From Gammaproteobacteria bacterium (GTDB lineage Bacteria > Pseudomonadota > Gammaproteobacteria > Nitrococcales > Nitrococcaceae), in NCBI GenBank assembly GCA_030433275.1, contig JAUILK010000015.1:1-64000 (forward strand): DNA of 64,000 nucleotides. Direction: 5' to 3'. A program made the position numbers and the translations under genes. A model generated the notes under the pieces. It searched no databases. It worked only from the letters and a program-made list of their open reading frames with translations, and was not told where the DNA came from. Positions within the stretch are counted from its first letter, which is position 1; each line of letters starts with the position of its first letter. Shown here one piece after another: positions 48,045 through 57,039 of the stretch.

Positions 48045-48287
48045 ATGGCTGATCCAGAGCGTCACGTCCGCTTGTTCCGCAACGGCCGCAATCAGGCCTT
48101 GCGTATTCCTCGCGAGTTCGAGCTGGAGGGGGATGAAGCGATTGTGCGCAAGGAAGGTGACCGTCTGATCGTCGAGCCGCTGCGAAAAGGCCGGTTGCTG
48201 GCACTGCTGGCTACCCTCGATCCCTTGGACGAGCTATTCCCCGACGTCGAGGAGGATCTGGTGCCGCTGGACGATGTGGATCTTTGA
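48045..48287 (+). CDS. vapB: VapB-type AbrB-fold antitoxin
   Basis: An 80-residue protein with the VapB swapped-hairpin opening RLFRNGRNQALRIPREFELE, then EAIVRKEGDRLIVEPL. An acidic toxin-binding tail follows (LDELFPDVEEDLVPLDD). ATG 48045 is preceded by taagggt; an in-frame GTG lies at 48039. The stop overlaps the start region of vapC, typical of a coupled toxin-antitoxin pair. Confidence 0.88.
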   Translation: MADPERHVRLFRNGRNQALRIPREFELEGDEAIVRKEGDRLIVEPLRKGRLLALLATLDPLDELFPDVEEDLVPLDDVDL

Positions 48288-48697
48288 GCGTGGCGCTGCG
48301 CTATCTGCTCGACACCAACATCGTCTCGGATTTGGCCCGGCATCCACGAGGTCTGGTGGCCAGCCGGATTGCCGAGGTCGGTGAGGCCTCCGTCTGCACC
48401 AGTATCGTCGTTGCTGCGGAACTGCGCTATGGCGTACAAAAGTCGGAATCAAAGAAACTCGCCGAACGAATCGATCTCTTGTTATCCGCGCTGGAAGTCC
48501 TGCCGGTGGAGCCACCGGCAGACCGCCGCTATGGGGAGATCCGTCACTATCTCACGCAGCAGGGCACCCTGATCGGCCCGAACGATCTGTTGATCGCGGC
48601 ACATGCGCTGGCGTTGGAACTCGCCATCGTCACTACTAACTTGCGAGAATTTGCGCGCGTACCGGGCCTCAAGATCAAGAATTGGTTGTCCGAATAA
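48284..48697 (+). CDS. vapC: VapC-type PIN ribonuclease toxin
   Basis: A PIN-domain endoribonuclease of up to 137 residues. The acidic metal residues are in place. YLLDTNIVSDLARHP comes first, then the central SIVVAAELRYGVQKS. IGPNDLLIAAHALAL and AIVTTNLREFARVPGL follow. Start is TTG 48284 overlapping the vapB stop, or GTG 48290 two codons later, which gives the usual MALRYLLDTN. The frame is intact, so this pair appears functional. Confidence 0.9.
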   Translation: MSVALRYLLDTNIVSDLARHPRGLVASRIAEVGEASVCTSIVVAAELRYGVQKSESKKLAERIDLLLSALEVLPVEPPADRRYGEIRHYLTQQGTLIGPNDLLIAAHALALELAIVTTNLREFARVPGLKIKNWLSE

Positions 48698-49363
48698 ACG
48701 AATTATTTTTCCCTGAGCGCGGTCACGAGCCTAATTTATTTTAGCGGGGGAGCCATGAAGAATCTGATGTGGCAGCGCATCTGCTCCAGTATCGCAACCA
48801 GCCAGTTCCACTCGATTCGCGTGCTTCAGAACCAGCGTTTTTTGGGAAAACTGCTGCCGTAAGGGCACGGCGGCTCGCGCAGCGCATATTCATCTCCCTT
48901 CGTATCGTCTGGCGGTGGCACGCTGTACCACCCAGGCCTCCTGGTCGCGGTCGACAAATTCCGCGCTTCCAACGGTAAGGCACTCCGATCGGCGTGCACC
49001 GCGCCCTCCTCGATACGGTACCTCAGCACACACAGGCCGAAGCACTCCGAACTTCAAACAGCCTATCGCGCCAGCGCGCCGGGCAAACTTCAACGGAAAC
49101 TGCTGCCGATGGCAGCGGTGAGTGATGTGCCATACATGCCCTGGCCTCTATGCTCCGGTTGGCCCAGGGCATCGCACTCCCTCCTTAGAACGTGGTTTTG
49201 AGTTCAGAAATTGGCCTTCTAAGCCTTCTGATTAAGCTCCATATGATGTCCTTTAGCTTGAGCTGCGTAGGTCCGACCCTGTACCCAGTACCCACCTGTA
49301 CCCCTGGCTGCACCCTTGACCTGTGCTACACTGATTACGTGTTCGAATGATGCAAACTGTACC
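48698..49363. other. Gene-free interval between two toxin-antitoxin pairs
   Basis: About 665 bp with no recognised gene. Short open frames on the minus strand (around 48830-49090) resemble no family I know. Three GTACCC words at 49281, 49288 and 49298 lie 65-80 bp before the next antitoxin gene and might be binding sites. An extended -10-like tgctacact occurs near 49325. Confidence 0.35.
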
Positions 49364-49591
49364 ATGGCCAACCTGACCCTGAGCGTAGATGAAGACATCC
49401 TGCAGAAAGCGCGTGAAATAGCAGTGCGCGAGCACACCTCCGTCAATGCTGTGGTGCGGGAGTTCCTGATCCGTTACGTCGACACCCGTTCGCGCCGGCT
49501 CGAAGCGCTGGATACTCTGGATACGCTGGCGGCACAAAATCACTCGCGCAGCTCCGGAGACTGGTCGCGCGAGTCGCTGCACAAGCGCTGA
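49364..49591 (+). CDS. Antitoxin-like small protein (RHH/VapB type)
   Basis: A 75-residue protein that opens MANLTLSVDEDILQKAREIA and continues VREHTSVNAVVREFL. This is a ribbon-helix-helix pattern common in antitoxins paired with PIN toxins. A flexible charged tail follows. ATG 49364 is chosen because the strand LTLSVDE then sits at the N terminus. The PIN gene starts 15 bp downstream. Confidence 0.75.
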   Translation: MANLTLSVDEDILQKAREIAVREHTSVNAVVREFLIRYVDTRSRRLEALDTLDTLAAQNHSRSSGDWSRESLHKR

Positions 49592-49606
49592 TGCAACGCG
49601 CCGCGG

Positions 49607-50029
49607 ATGCGCGTGTTCATCGACACCAACCTTTGGGCGTATCGACTGGATCGGCGGCGGCCAGAAAAGGCCTGGTTTGTCGCGCATTGGCTGCGCCAGC
49701 TGGCGTCTGAGCACGATATTGTCATCAGCACCCAGGTGATGATCGAGCTGCGTTCAGTATTGACTGGAAAATTCAAGCCCGCCTTTTCACCAAGAGACAC
49801 CCGTATCGCGCTCAACGCCTTGGCCGCCTTCGAGGTCGTCAACACGCATCCCAACATGGTGCTGGACGCTCACGAACTGGCCCAGGCTGAGCGGTTGTCT
49901 TGGTTTGATGCCCTGATTGCCGAGGCGGCACTGCGCAGTCACTGCGACATCCTTTACAGCGAAGACTTCAGTCACGGGCGCAACCTTGGTGGAAAACTGC
50001 TGGTGCAAAACCCGTTTCAGGATGTATGA
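49607..50029 (+). CDS. PIN-domain toxin
   Basis: A 140-residue VapC-like PIN protein. MRVFIDTNLWAYRLDRRRPE holds the first aspartate. ISTQVMIELRSVLTGKF holds the central glutamate. LSWFDALIAEAALRSHCDIL and YSEDFSHGRNLGG hold the C-terminal acidic cluster. All catalytic positions appear present. It is paired with the small antitoxin upstream and is distinct from the VapC at 48.3 kb. Confidence 0.85.
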   Translation: MRVFIDTNLWAYRLDRRRPEKAWFVAHWLRQLASEHDIVISTQVMIELRSVLTGKFKPAFSPRDTRIALNALAAFEVVNTHPNMVLDAHELAQAERLSWFDALIAEAALRSHCDILYSEDFSHGRNLGGKLLVQNPFQDV

Positions 50030-50377
50030 ACTTGACATGGCAGGTGGGGTCGGCAAATGCACCATCGGATGACAAGGGCACGCGGTGTCGGTTGCCATGA
50101 ATACGACCTGCACCCACGTCAACCACGCCGTGTTTGACCTGCCATCACGCGACTGGAAGACCATCAAAATTGAACGCCTACGCGAGACCTTGCGCAGCGC
50201 GGGCAGCCCATCCGCATGCTGGAATTCGACACTGGCTCGGGCGGCATCGCGTGTTACTTCGGCATGCATCCAGACCTGAACTGCAACGTTGCCAGAACTG
50301 ACCCTGAGCCCCAACAGTTTATGTCAAAAAACGTGGTCTGTCCCCGGTTCACGCAGTATTTCGGCCGATTGGGTTAC
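50030..50377. other. Interval downstream of the PIN toxin
   Basis: About 350 bp with fragments of open frame on the plus strand (for example ATG 50216, beginning MLEFDTGSGGIACYFGMHPD) that look protein-like but match no family I know. The 3' end of the HAD gene follows on the other strand. This is possibly degraded coding DNA. Confidence 0.3.
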
Positions 50378-52384
50378 TCATCCTTTCAGGAAGTTTCGAA
50401 GATCGTCAGCGAAAAGCGCAAACTCCAGAGGAATGCGAACATGCCATGGAGAAAGGGCCATCGAACCTTCGAGCCACATGAAGGGAGGGGATTCGAGATT
50501 CTTTTTTTTGGATATCGCCTTGGAGAAGACGGTCCATACATCCTTCCGACGCAGTGGGCGGCATAGCGACTCTACGAACGTTTTCTCGTGCCGCATGTCC
50601 GCGACAGTGCCGAACAGAGCCATTGCGTGCGCATCTGCCGCATTTGGGCGTCGCAGAAAGCTTTCCACATTGGAAAGTATCTCGCCAACGTGCTCGGTCA
50701 ACGCGGAGGAAATCGCGGGGTCAGCAGCGACCAATTGTGCGGCGGAAATCGCTGTTTCATGGAGCTTCGCTGCATACGCTAATTCAGCTTCGCCTCGGAG
50801 TTCTTTACCAAAGACAGGGGCAGGCTGATTTTTTTTCATTTGGTAGCCACGGGTAGTCGCATGCGTGGAGATGAGAAAACAGTGTTCAATGATGACTCGG
50901 CGTCGGGAGAAAAGGGAGCCAGCTTTGGGAACGAATGGATAGGCGATGCCTGCCTGAGCTTCTTTGAGATGGTTACGAGCCAAGGCCAGGTAATAACCCT
51001 TTGGCGCGTGATGTGGCTCCCCTCCGATGTCCAGGATACGTTTAAGGGCTGCCTGGGAATTCAGGGACCAGCCCGCATCGACCAAAGCCCAGGGTGTGTC
51101 GTCGAACAACCCTTCTTGCTTGAAGTACGAGAGTGCAACATTACGCTCCCGCGCAGCTGATAGAGCGACCATTTTTCGGGTGGATGCGTTCCCCATTAGT
51201 TCGTCCAGAAACCTGCTTGCTTGATCGTAGGGTAAATGCTTCGACCACTCGGTGACGCTACAGGACAGATGCCTGCGGATGGTCTCCCGGACATCGTCGT
51301 CCAGGCCCATTCTCACTGTGATGTCGTGCCTGCTGTTGTTTTGCCCGGGGGTCACGGGGAAGCGCCGCCAATCAGTATTATCCGGCGTAATCGAGGGCGG
51401 TAGCCATGCCCGGCGCGATCCGTACAGGTAGCGTAGCTCTAAAACATCACTACCGCTCTGCAGTGCTTGCGCCATCCGAAACAAGATTTCCGCGTCGCGA
51501 GCCACGAAATAAAGCCGGCGTAAGCCGTGGCGCTTCGCATGGTCCAGAACCCAGATGACGTACGCCAGCAGGAAGGGGACGACAATCCTATGTCTTAGGT
51601 GATCCAGCGGGTTGTCTTCGTGATCGGCATCTGTACCCACAGATAGGCGCAATCGCCGGGTCAATCCAGCCAGGAACGAACGCCCACGGTGTCTTGGCAG
51701 CCGACGCCCAGCCATACGAGCTTCCTGAGCGGTCAGCATGCCGTCTCGAATGTGGCAAGCCTTTATGTTTGCGTTAGAAGCCATTCGAATATCTGCATGA
51801 AGATTATCTCCGCTATGAATGAGTTGCGCCGCTTCCAATCCTTCTGCGTTCAGGACGTGATGAAAGAGTTGGCCATGATGCTTGCTGACGCCGACATCGC
51901 AGGACACATACAGTGCATCGCCTTTTTCCATCACACCACAATCCATCAATATGGGCGCAAGAACGGAAGACGGGAGATACATATCCGAAATGAAAATAAT
52001 TCGGTTACCAATTTTGCGAAGATGACGGATCTGGGAAACGACTGCTGGAATGGGGTAAATACTCTCACGCTCAAGCTCGACTTCCGCGTGAATCAGTTCG
52101 TGCACTTGAACAGGTAGACCGTGAGGCAAGTGTAACTGTTCGTAGATATTCTTTATGGTTACCGTCTGACGCGGTTGTGCAATTCTGTGAGCTATTTTCT
52201 CTGCGCGTATACGCAGCGACTGGAATCGTGCTGCAAATTTATGTCTTTCATTATTGTTTAAGTTTTCCGGTGTAAGGCGCACGCCGAGTTCATAAAACAG
52301 ATCTCTCGGGTGCGCAAAAGTGCGAGTGATGCAGGTGTCGAACACGTCGAACGAGTAAGCCGACTTAGTTGTCCTGCCTATCAT
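50378..52384 (-). CDS. HAD-like hydrolase domain protein, COG5610 type
   Basis: A 668-residue protein of the kind found in capsule and O-antigen loci. The N terminus carries a HAD motif I variant, SFDVFDTCITR (nucleophile D13). Motif II lies in RIIFISDMYLPSSVLAPIL, and SGDNLHADIRMA matches the motif IV region. A long second half follows (LRRLYFVARDAEILFRMAQ, WALVDAGWSLNSQAALKRIL) that is conserved in COG5610 proteins but has no established activity. It is the last gene of a minus-strand group with a glycosyltransferase-like and a sulfotransferase gene. Confidence 0.75.
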   Translation of the reverse strand: MIGRTTKSAYSFDVFDTCITRTFAHPRDLFYELGVRLTPENLNNNERHKFAARFQSLRIRAEKIAHRIAQPRQTVTIKNIYEQLHLPHGLPVQVHELIHAEVELERESIYPIPAVVSQIRHLRKIGNRIIFISDMYLPSSVLAPILMDCGVMEKGDALYVSCDVGVSKHHGQLFHHVLNAEGLEAAQLIHSGDNLHADIRMASNANIKACHIRDGMLTAQEARMAGRRLPRHRGRSFLAGLTRRLRLSVGTDADHEDNPLDHLRHRIVVPFLLAYVIWVLDHAKRHGLRRLYFVARDAEILFRMAQALQSGSDVLELRYLYGSRRAWLPPSITPDNTDWRRFPVTPGQNNSRHDITVRMGLDDDVRETIRRHLSCSVTEWSKHLPYDQASRFLDELMGNASTRKMVALSAARERNVALSYFKQEGLFDDTPWALVDAGWSLNSQAALKRILDIGGEPHHAPKGYYLALARNHLKEAQAGIAYPFVPKAGSLFSRRRVIIEHCFLISTHATTRGYQMKKNQPAPVFGKELRGEAELAYAAKLHETAISAAQLVAADPAISSALTEHVGEILSNVESFLRRPNAADAHAMALFGTVADMRHEKTFVESLCRPLRRKDVWTVFSKAISKKKNLESPPFMWLEGSMALSPWHVRIPLEFALFADDLRNFLKG

Positions 52385-52510
52385 TATTGATTGCCCTCAT
52401 TCCATTACAACTAATATCAAAAATATTGTACCTAGAACGCTCTAACGATAAATCAAGTATTTACATTATTATTCCAGCATTGTCATCATGATTTGTGGTT
52501 CTAAAATAAT

Positions 52511-53689
52511 TCAAATAAGATCTAGTAGTCTATTTATTTTTCGGAACAGTGGCGCTTTCCGCAGCAATCGTATAAACTTAATAACCAGCGTACTTTTTAC
52601 TTCTTCTGACCATTCGTATAGCTCTTTTTCTTTTTTCATGTAGGCGTCAGACGCATATTGAAGGGTTGCGGTAGCTGAAGAAGAAAAACAGCTAATTTGC
52701 GAGTGAACAAGCTTGAAATCTAGCGGACCATAAGCAGACTGCGGCTGGGTTCTGCTGTCGTCATATTCTCCATTCCCAAGTTTTAATATCAGATTTCGAA
52801 GATTTTCAGTAGCATTGCCGATGCTAAGTTCTTCTTCTAGGCAATATGCTTGATATGCCATTTTTTCTGCCGGCGGATACAGTAGTTCGTTTATTACCGG
52901 ATAAATATGATCGCAGCTGCGTATCTCCCATGCCGTATCAATATATATGGGCACGGGCCTGTATTCTATGATTGCAGTTGGCAACCCGGAAAGCATGCCT
53001 TCAAGCGCGATAGTGGAAGGAAATGCAATCATGGCGGAGGATGTTGCCAGTAATTTGGTCAAATGCCCGTTGGCAGCTCTCACGCCCAATGCCTGAGCGA
53101 GCCCATTTGTAATTCTCCACACACAATCTATATTTAGTTTATCTGTTAATTTTTTGATATCAGAAAGTGCACGTATCACATTTATGTGATGGTCGTTATT
53201 ATGGGCCGGTGTGCGCGCGCAGCAGATTAATAACGTGGGACGTTGCCTCGATTGTATTACTCTCTTTATTGAAAATCCGTCTAACCTGGGTAAACCAATT
53301 ACACTGATTTTATCTCCAAGCCCCATGGCTGAAAGTATTCTTGCTTGGTGTCGACCTATTACCGATATATGGTTTGCAATAAGTGGTTGGAGAACAGTGC
53401 CAGTCTTTAAAACAAAGCTATGGTTATTCCAGATGTACGACCATTCGATTACACCATCCATGACATACAGCACTGGAATATTTCTTTTGCGCGCTTCAAC
53501 GGCAACTATCCTCTGGAATGGCAACCACTCCAGGCTGAGAAGCACTAAATCTGGTTTTTCCTTGTCGAGAAATAGCGTAGCAGCCGCCTTGCGGTCGTCA
53601 ACATAGATAGGCGTTATTTGTTCAGTTGAGAGCGCGTTCCCATATATGCGCCCGGAATCCTCATGCGAGTTAAGAACGAGTACTTTCAT
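52511..53689 (-). CDS. GT-B-like polysaccharide biosynthesis protein (uncertain)
   Basis: A 392-residue, AT-rich gene. The product has a Rossmann-like N terminus (MKVLVLNSHEDSGRIYG, DLVLLSLEWLPFQRIVAVEA). A donor-side half contains RPTLLICCARTPAHNNDHH and MIAFPSTIALEGMLSGLPTA, then IIEYRPVPIY. The last segments resemble the donor loop of CDP-glycerol/poly-glycerophosphate transferase and Kdo-type capsule proteins. I cannot name the substrate. No good ribosome-binding site precedes ATG 53689. Base composition differs sharply from the flanking housekeeping genes, which suggests transfer. Confidence 0.6.
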   Translation of the reverse strand: MKVLVLNSHEDSGRIYGNALSTEQITPIYVDDRKAAATLFLDKEKPDLVLLSLEWLPFQRIVAVEARKRNIPVLYVMDGVIEWSYIWNNHSFVLKTGTVLQPLIANHISVIGRHQARILSAMGLGDKISVIGLPRLDGFSIKRVIQSRQRPTLLICCARTPAHNNDHHINVIRALSDIKKLTDKLNIDCVWRITNGLAQALGVRAANGHLTKLLATSSAMIAFPSTIALEGMLSGLPTAIIEYRPVPIYIDTAWEIRSCDHIYPVINELLYPPAEKMAYQAYCLEEELSIGNATENLRNLILKLGNGEYDDSRTQPQSAYGPLDFKLVHSQISCFSSSATATLQYASDAYMKKEKELYEWSEEVKSTLVIKFIRLLRKAPLFRKINRLLDLI

Positions 53690-53773
53690 TACATTAATAG
53701 ATGAATGCGATATTAGTGGTAATCATACGCAAAATTATGTTTAAGTGAGCGGCGGTACGGGTTTGAAATAATT

Positions 53774-54571
53774 TTACTCAAATGAATAAGAAAATAACTC
53801 GATGTCGTATCGATAGACATTTTTTACTATATCTATCGATTTTTTGGAGTACATCTCTCTGTAATTAAATAGCTCTTTGTTACGAGATTTATTCCTATAT
53901 TCTAAGCTGCCATTCTGCAAGCCAAGTTTCCGCCTAATATGAATGTAATTTTCATTTATAGTTTCATATCGGCCAATGTAGTCTACCAGTATATTTTGTG
54001 TCGTTGGGTGACAAATAAATTTATATTGTGGTATGAAATGTACATGAGCATATATGTTGTCTTTATTTACCCAAGTGCGCACAAAGTTGTTGAATGATTT
54101 TAGCTCTTCAAGCTTGTGTTTATTCCAAAATTTGAGATCATTTTCATTGCGTGCCTCGCCACCATTTTTTAGGTAGTTGTATGCAGAAAACAACCTGTCC
54201 CACGGGTTTCTGACAAAACAGAATTTAAAGTATCTGTTGAAGTCACTACAGGAATAAACTATTAAATGCTTGACAATGGTGTCATGGCCAATCTTCATCT
54301 TTCCAAATAAAGAAACTGCCACTGAGCTTCCGCCTGTTTTTGGAACATGTATAAAAATACATCTACCTTTATCAAATAAACCAAATGATGACCCGCTATT
54401 AATTGACCGTTTTTCTTGTAATAATTGGAATCGGGTTGGATGAAGTTGCGCAAATAGCGTTCGTCGCATGTCATGTGGTAGCGAAAAAAACATCTTGTTT
54501 CTGAGTGCTATTAACGGTCTCATGATCTGGGTCTGGGTTATCAAAGAAGGCGCCATCATCAGGTCCACCAT
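53774..54571 (-). CDS. Sulfotransferase
   Basis: A 265-residue sulfotransferase-2-family protein that would move sulfate from PAPS to a carbohydrate. The 5'-phosphosulfate loop is IFIHVPKTGGSSVAVSLFG (the KTGGSS P-loop analogue). The 3'-phosphate site is FCFVRNPWDRLFSAYNYL. VHFIPQYKFI and VDYIGRYETINENY follow, as in bacterial carbohydrate sulfotransferases. The gene is strongly AT-rich, unlike the housekeeping part of the window. TAAGG precedes ATG 54571; ATG 54523 is another possible start. An IS630 element is inserted 41 bp upstream of the start. Confidence 0.85.
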   Translation of the reverse strand: MVDLMMAPSLITQTQIMRPLIALRNKMFFSLPHDMRRTLFAQLHPTRFQLLQEKRSINSGSSFGLFDKGRCIFIHVPKTGGSSVAVSLFGKMKIGHDTIVKHLIVYSCSDFNRYFKFCFVRNPWDRLFSAYNYLKNGGEARNENDLKFWNKHKLEELKSFNNFVRTWVNKDNIYAHVHFIPQYKFICHPTTQNILVDYIGRYETINENYIHIRRKLGLQNGSLEYRNKSRNKELFNYREMYSKKSIDIVKNVYRYDIELFSYSFE

Positions 54572-54612
54572 CCAGCCTTATAGCTTTGGTTCCAACTTTT
54601 TCTTTCCTACTA

Positions 54613-55713
54613 AGGAATACGTTGAAAAAGCCTCATTCGGTTTCGGCGGCGTAGCGGAAATCGGGCTGGCCGAAAATGGCTATAACGGCCTGAGGCATGG
54701 CTGCGAATTTCTCCAGCGCCGCCTTTGTTCTCTCCAATAAGTCATTTTTGCTGAGCACGATCTGCTTGCCGACTTCCTGTTTCACGCGCGCCCAAACGCC
54801 TTCGTCAGGATTGAGCTGCGGCGCGTACGGTGGCAGGAAGACCAACTCCACCTGGCCCTTGAGCTCGATGAGTTTGCGCTGCACGAGCTTGGCCCCATGG
54901 ATGCTGCAGCCATCGACGATCAGAATGATTTTGCGCTGCACTCCCTCGACCAGGCGTTCCAGGAACTGGGCAAAGACGGCGGCATTGACGCGGCCTTCAT
55001 GCACCATAAAGCGAAAGTGTCCCCGTGCGTTAACCGCCGAGATCATGTTCAGGCGGTAGCGCGCGCCTGTGCGCTGGACCACTGGGGTGAGCCCCACCGG
55101 CGCCCAGGTGGTGCCGGCATGATGGTCCGAGCGAATCCCGGCCTCGTCGGCAAAGAAGATCAAAGCCCCCTCGCGCTTGGCGCGCACTTTAAGCGCCGGA
55201 AACTCCTTGCGCAGCCACTCGGAAACCCGCAACGGATCGCGCTCGACAGCCCGGCGCAATGGGCGCTGCGGCGATAGCCCCAACGTGCGCAATATCCGGC
55301 CCACGGATACCTCTGAGAGCGATACCTCAAACTTCTGGCGAATCAGCTCCCGTACCAGCGCAAGCGTCCACAGCGCAAAGGGAAATGCGTGTTGACGCGG
55401 GTCCGACCAAGCCACCATCCGGTAAAGCTTGCGCATCTGCTCAGCAGCGAGCTTGGGCTTCGCTCCAGGCCGGGGCTTGCGCTTGAGCGCCTCAATTCCC
55501 CCGTAGTGATACTTCTCCAGCCAGCCGTAGATCGTGCGCCGGTTGATGTCCATCTCCTTCGCCACTTGCTCCGGCGAAAGACCCTTCGACACCATACGCA
55601 CCGCTCGTAACCGGATCGCCTCTTTTCCGGAATCATTAAGGCGTCGCCCATCCGTTTCGCGTTTACATTTCATGCCGATATTATATCGGGTGAGGCTTTT
55701 TTAGTGTAGTCAT
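54613..55713. mobile_element. IS630-family insertion sequence
   Basis: A 1.1-kb element bounded by TA at 54611-54612 and 55714-55715, the target duplication typical of IS630/Tc1-mariner elements. Imperfect terminal inverted repeats share the core AAAAAGCCTCA. The left end begins aaggaatacgttgaaaaagc and the right end, read inward, begins atgactacactaaaaaagcc. One transposase gene fills the element and its stop lies inside the left repeat. It sits just upstream of the sulfotransferase gene and may separate it from its promoter. Confidence 0.8.
54633..55673 (-). CDS. IS630 family transposase
   Basis: A 346-residue DDE transposase in one intact frame. The N-terminal helix-turn-helix includes KGLSPEQVAKEMDINRRTIY and GWLEKYHYGG. 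The catalytic core carries ALIFFADEAGIRSDHHAGTT (first Asp), IILIVDGCSIHGAK (second Asp) and FLPPYAPQLNPDEGVWARVK (third acidic residue). This DDE/D spacing is typical of IS630. The intact frame suggests recent arrival. Confidence 0.95.
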   Translation of the reverse strand: MKCKRETDGRRLNDSGKEAIRLRAVRMVSKGLSPEQVAKEMDINRRTIYGWLEKYHYGGIEALKRKPRPGAKPKLAAEQMRKLYRMVAWSDPRQHAFPFALWTLALVRELIRQKFEVSLSEVSVGRILRTLGLSPQRPLRRAVERDPLRVSEWLRKEFPALKVRAKREGALIFFADEAGIRSDHHAGTTWAPVGLTPVVQRTGARYRLNMISAVNARGHFRFMVHEGRVNAAVFAQFLERLVEGVQRKIILIVDGCSIHGAKLVQRKLIELKGQVELVFLPPYAPQLNPDEGVWARVKQEVGKQIVLSKNDLLERTKAALEKFAAMPQAVIAIFGQPDFRYAAETE

Positions 55714-55820
55714 TAGTAGCAGCGGTCGGTGTCGAAAAACCGAGCATTTTTGCCCTTCCTCTCGTCGAAGATGAACGCTCTTGGTTTCAGGGCCGAATTG
55801 ATCAGATGTTCCTTAAACGT

Positions 55821-56816
55821 TTATTTTTTAGTTAACATGAGTGTAGTGATATTTTTCTGCCCGGTCTTAATCTTCATTGGAAGAGGTAGGATTGCTTGCC
55901 ATTCATTTTTGTTATTTTTAATGGTTAACTTAGTTATAGTCCACGAATCATTAGGCCGCATGGGCCTCGGTTCCAAGGCGATTTTTAAATATCTGAGGTC
56001 TCCCAAGTTATCGCTTGTGAAAATAAAATTGGATCTCCTACCTTTTTTATACGCATCGCCGCTAATCAAATCGTTAGTATGATGCAAATATTTCGATTTT
56101 AGTTTTCCGTCTGGCGGCAGACCTTGAATCGTTATATTGACATTTGAGTCTGTTCCATTTCTTTCGCCACTGGTCACATAGAGTGTGTATTCAACTTTAG
56201 GTTGTTCTTTGTGTAAAGTGATAGAGCCTGGTTCAGAGCCACCAATATCTCTCGAAGGGTAGAAAATACTCTCACCGCCTTGACTGCTCATCACAACAAC
56301 TTTGTTTAATTTCCACTGAGGAGAAATACCGTTATTATCAGAGTCGATTACAATTTTGTTAGGTAATCCGATATTCTTTTGATTTTTCATCTTCAAGATA
56401 TCTGTGCCATTAGCCTTAAAGGCATTTTTTCCTAAATAACCAAGATATTGATTAACGATCAATGGGCTGGTTACGCCGTTATCACTATACATGGTTAGTG
56501 TAATATTTGCATTGGTGCCATCATTGCCTGTTTCAAATTTAATGTTATAATCGACACCTTTTTTTTCACCTAGATCAACAGTATTGGGTGCATCTGAGTG
56601 AATACCTGTTATGGCTTCGGCAGTATCATCCAGATTGTCCCTTACCACCTCTCCAAGGCTATTAGAATTTTCTTTAAATAAAAATGTATACCCTACAAAA
56701 GTAATAATAATCACGATAATAAAGATACTCACAGAACGTATCAACAAAGCCATTCCCTCTATGCGTGATCCTGATTTTTTACCAGTATTATCGTCATTAT
56801 CAGGATTTTTATTCAT
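55821..56816 (-). CDS. Membrane-anchored protein with two PLAT-like domains
   Basis: A 331-residue AT-rich gene. A charged N terminus is followed by one membrane segment (about 23-47, SVSIFIIVIIITFVGYTFLF), so most of the protein should lie outside the cytoplasm. Residues about 88-195 (VDYNIKFETGNDGTNANITL onward) and 205-325 look like tandem PLAT/LH2 beta-sandwiches. The second reads VEYTLYVTSGERNGTDSNVN, NDLISGDAYKKGRRSNFIF and DLRYLKIALEPRPMRPNDSW. PLAT domains bind lipids or other proteins. No catalytic domain is seen. AGGGTG precedes the ATG. Confidence 0.65.
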   Translation of the reverse strand: MNKNPDNDDNTGKKSGSRIEGMALLIRSVSIFIIVIIITFVGYTFLFKENSNSLGEVVRDNLDDTAEAITGIHSDAPNTVDLGEKKGVDYNIKFETGNDGTNANITLTMYSDNGVTSPLIVNQYLGYLGKNAFKANGTDILKMKNQKNIGLPNKIVIDSDNNGISPQWKLNKVVVMSSQGGESIFYPSRDIGGSEPGSITLHKEQPKVEYTLYVTSGERNGTDSNVNITIQGLPPDGKLKSKYLHHTNDLISGDAYKKGRRSNFIFTSDNLGDLRYLKIALEPRPMRPNDSWTITKLTIKNNKNEWQAILPLPMKIKTGQKNITTLMLTKK

Positions 56817-57039
56817 TGCGGCACCCTAATTTTTAATAACCGAATGATTGGTATTTTCATGTGCAATACAGTATAGCTCCGGTTTCTCCGAACACCAGGT
56901 GAGTGATATTTTCGTTGTTGAGGAGGAGGTTGGTGGGGGGCTTTCGTCGAAACTATTGGCCGGCAGATTTAAGATAGAAGCCACTGTGGGTTGAATGACA
57001 CTTTCAGGTCGTTGCCGATCCATCCCGCTCGCGCCGCCC

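Noticed and set aside
49281-49303. Three GTACCC words as a CRISPR or iteron array
   Set aside because: The units are six bases with unequal spacing and no spacers; at most they are small binding sites.
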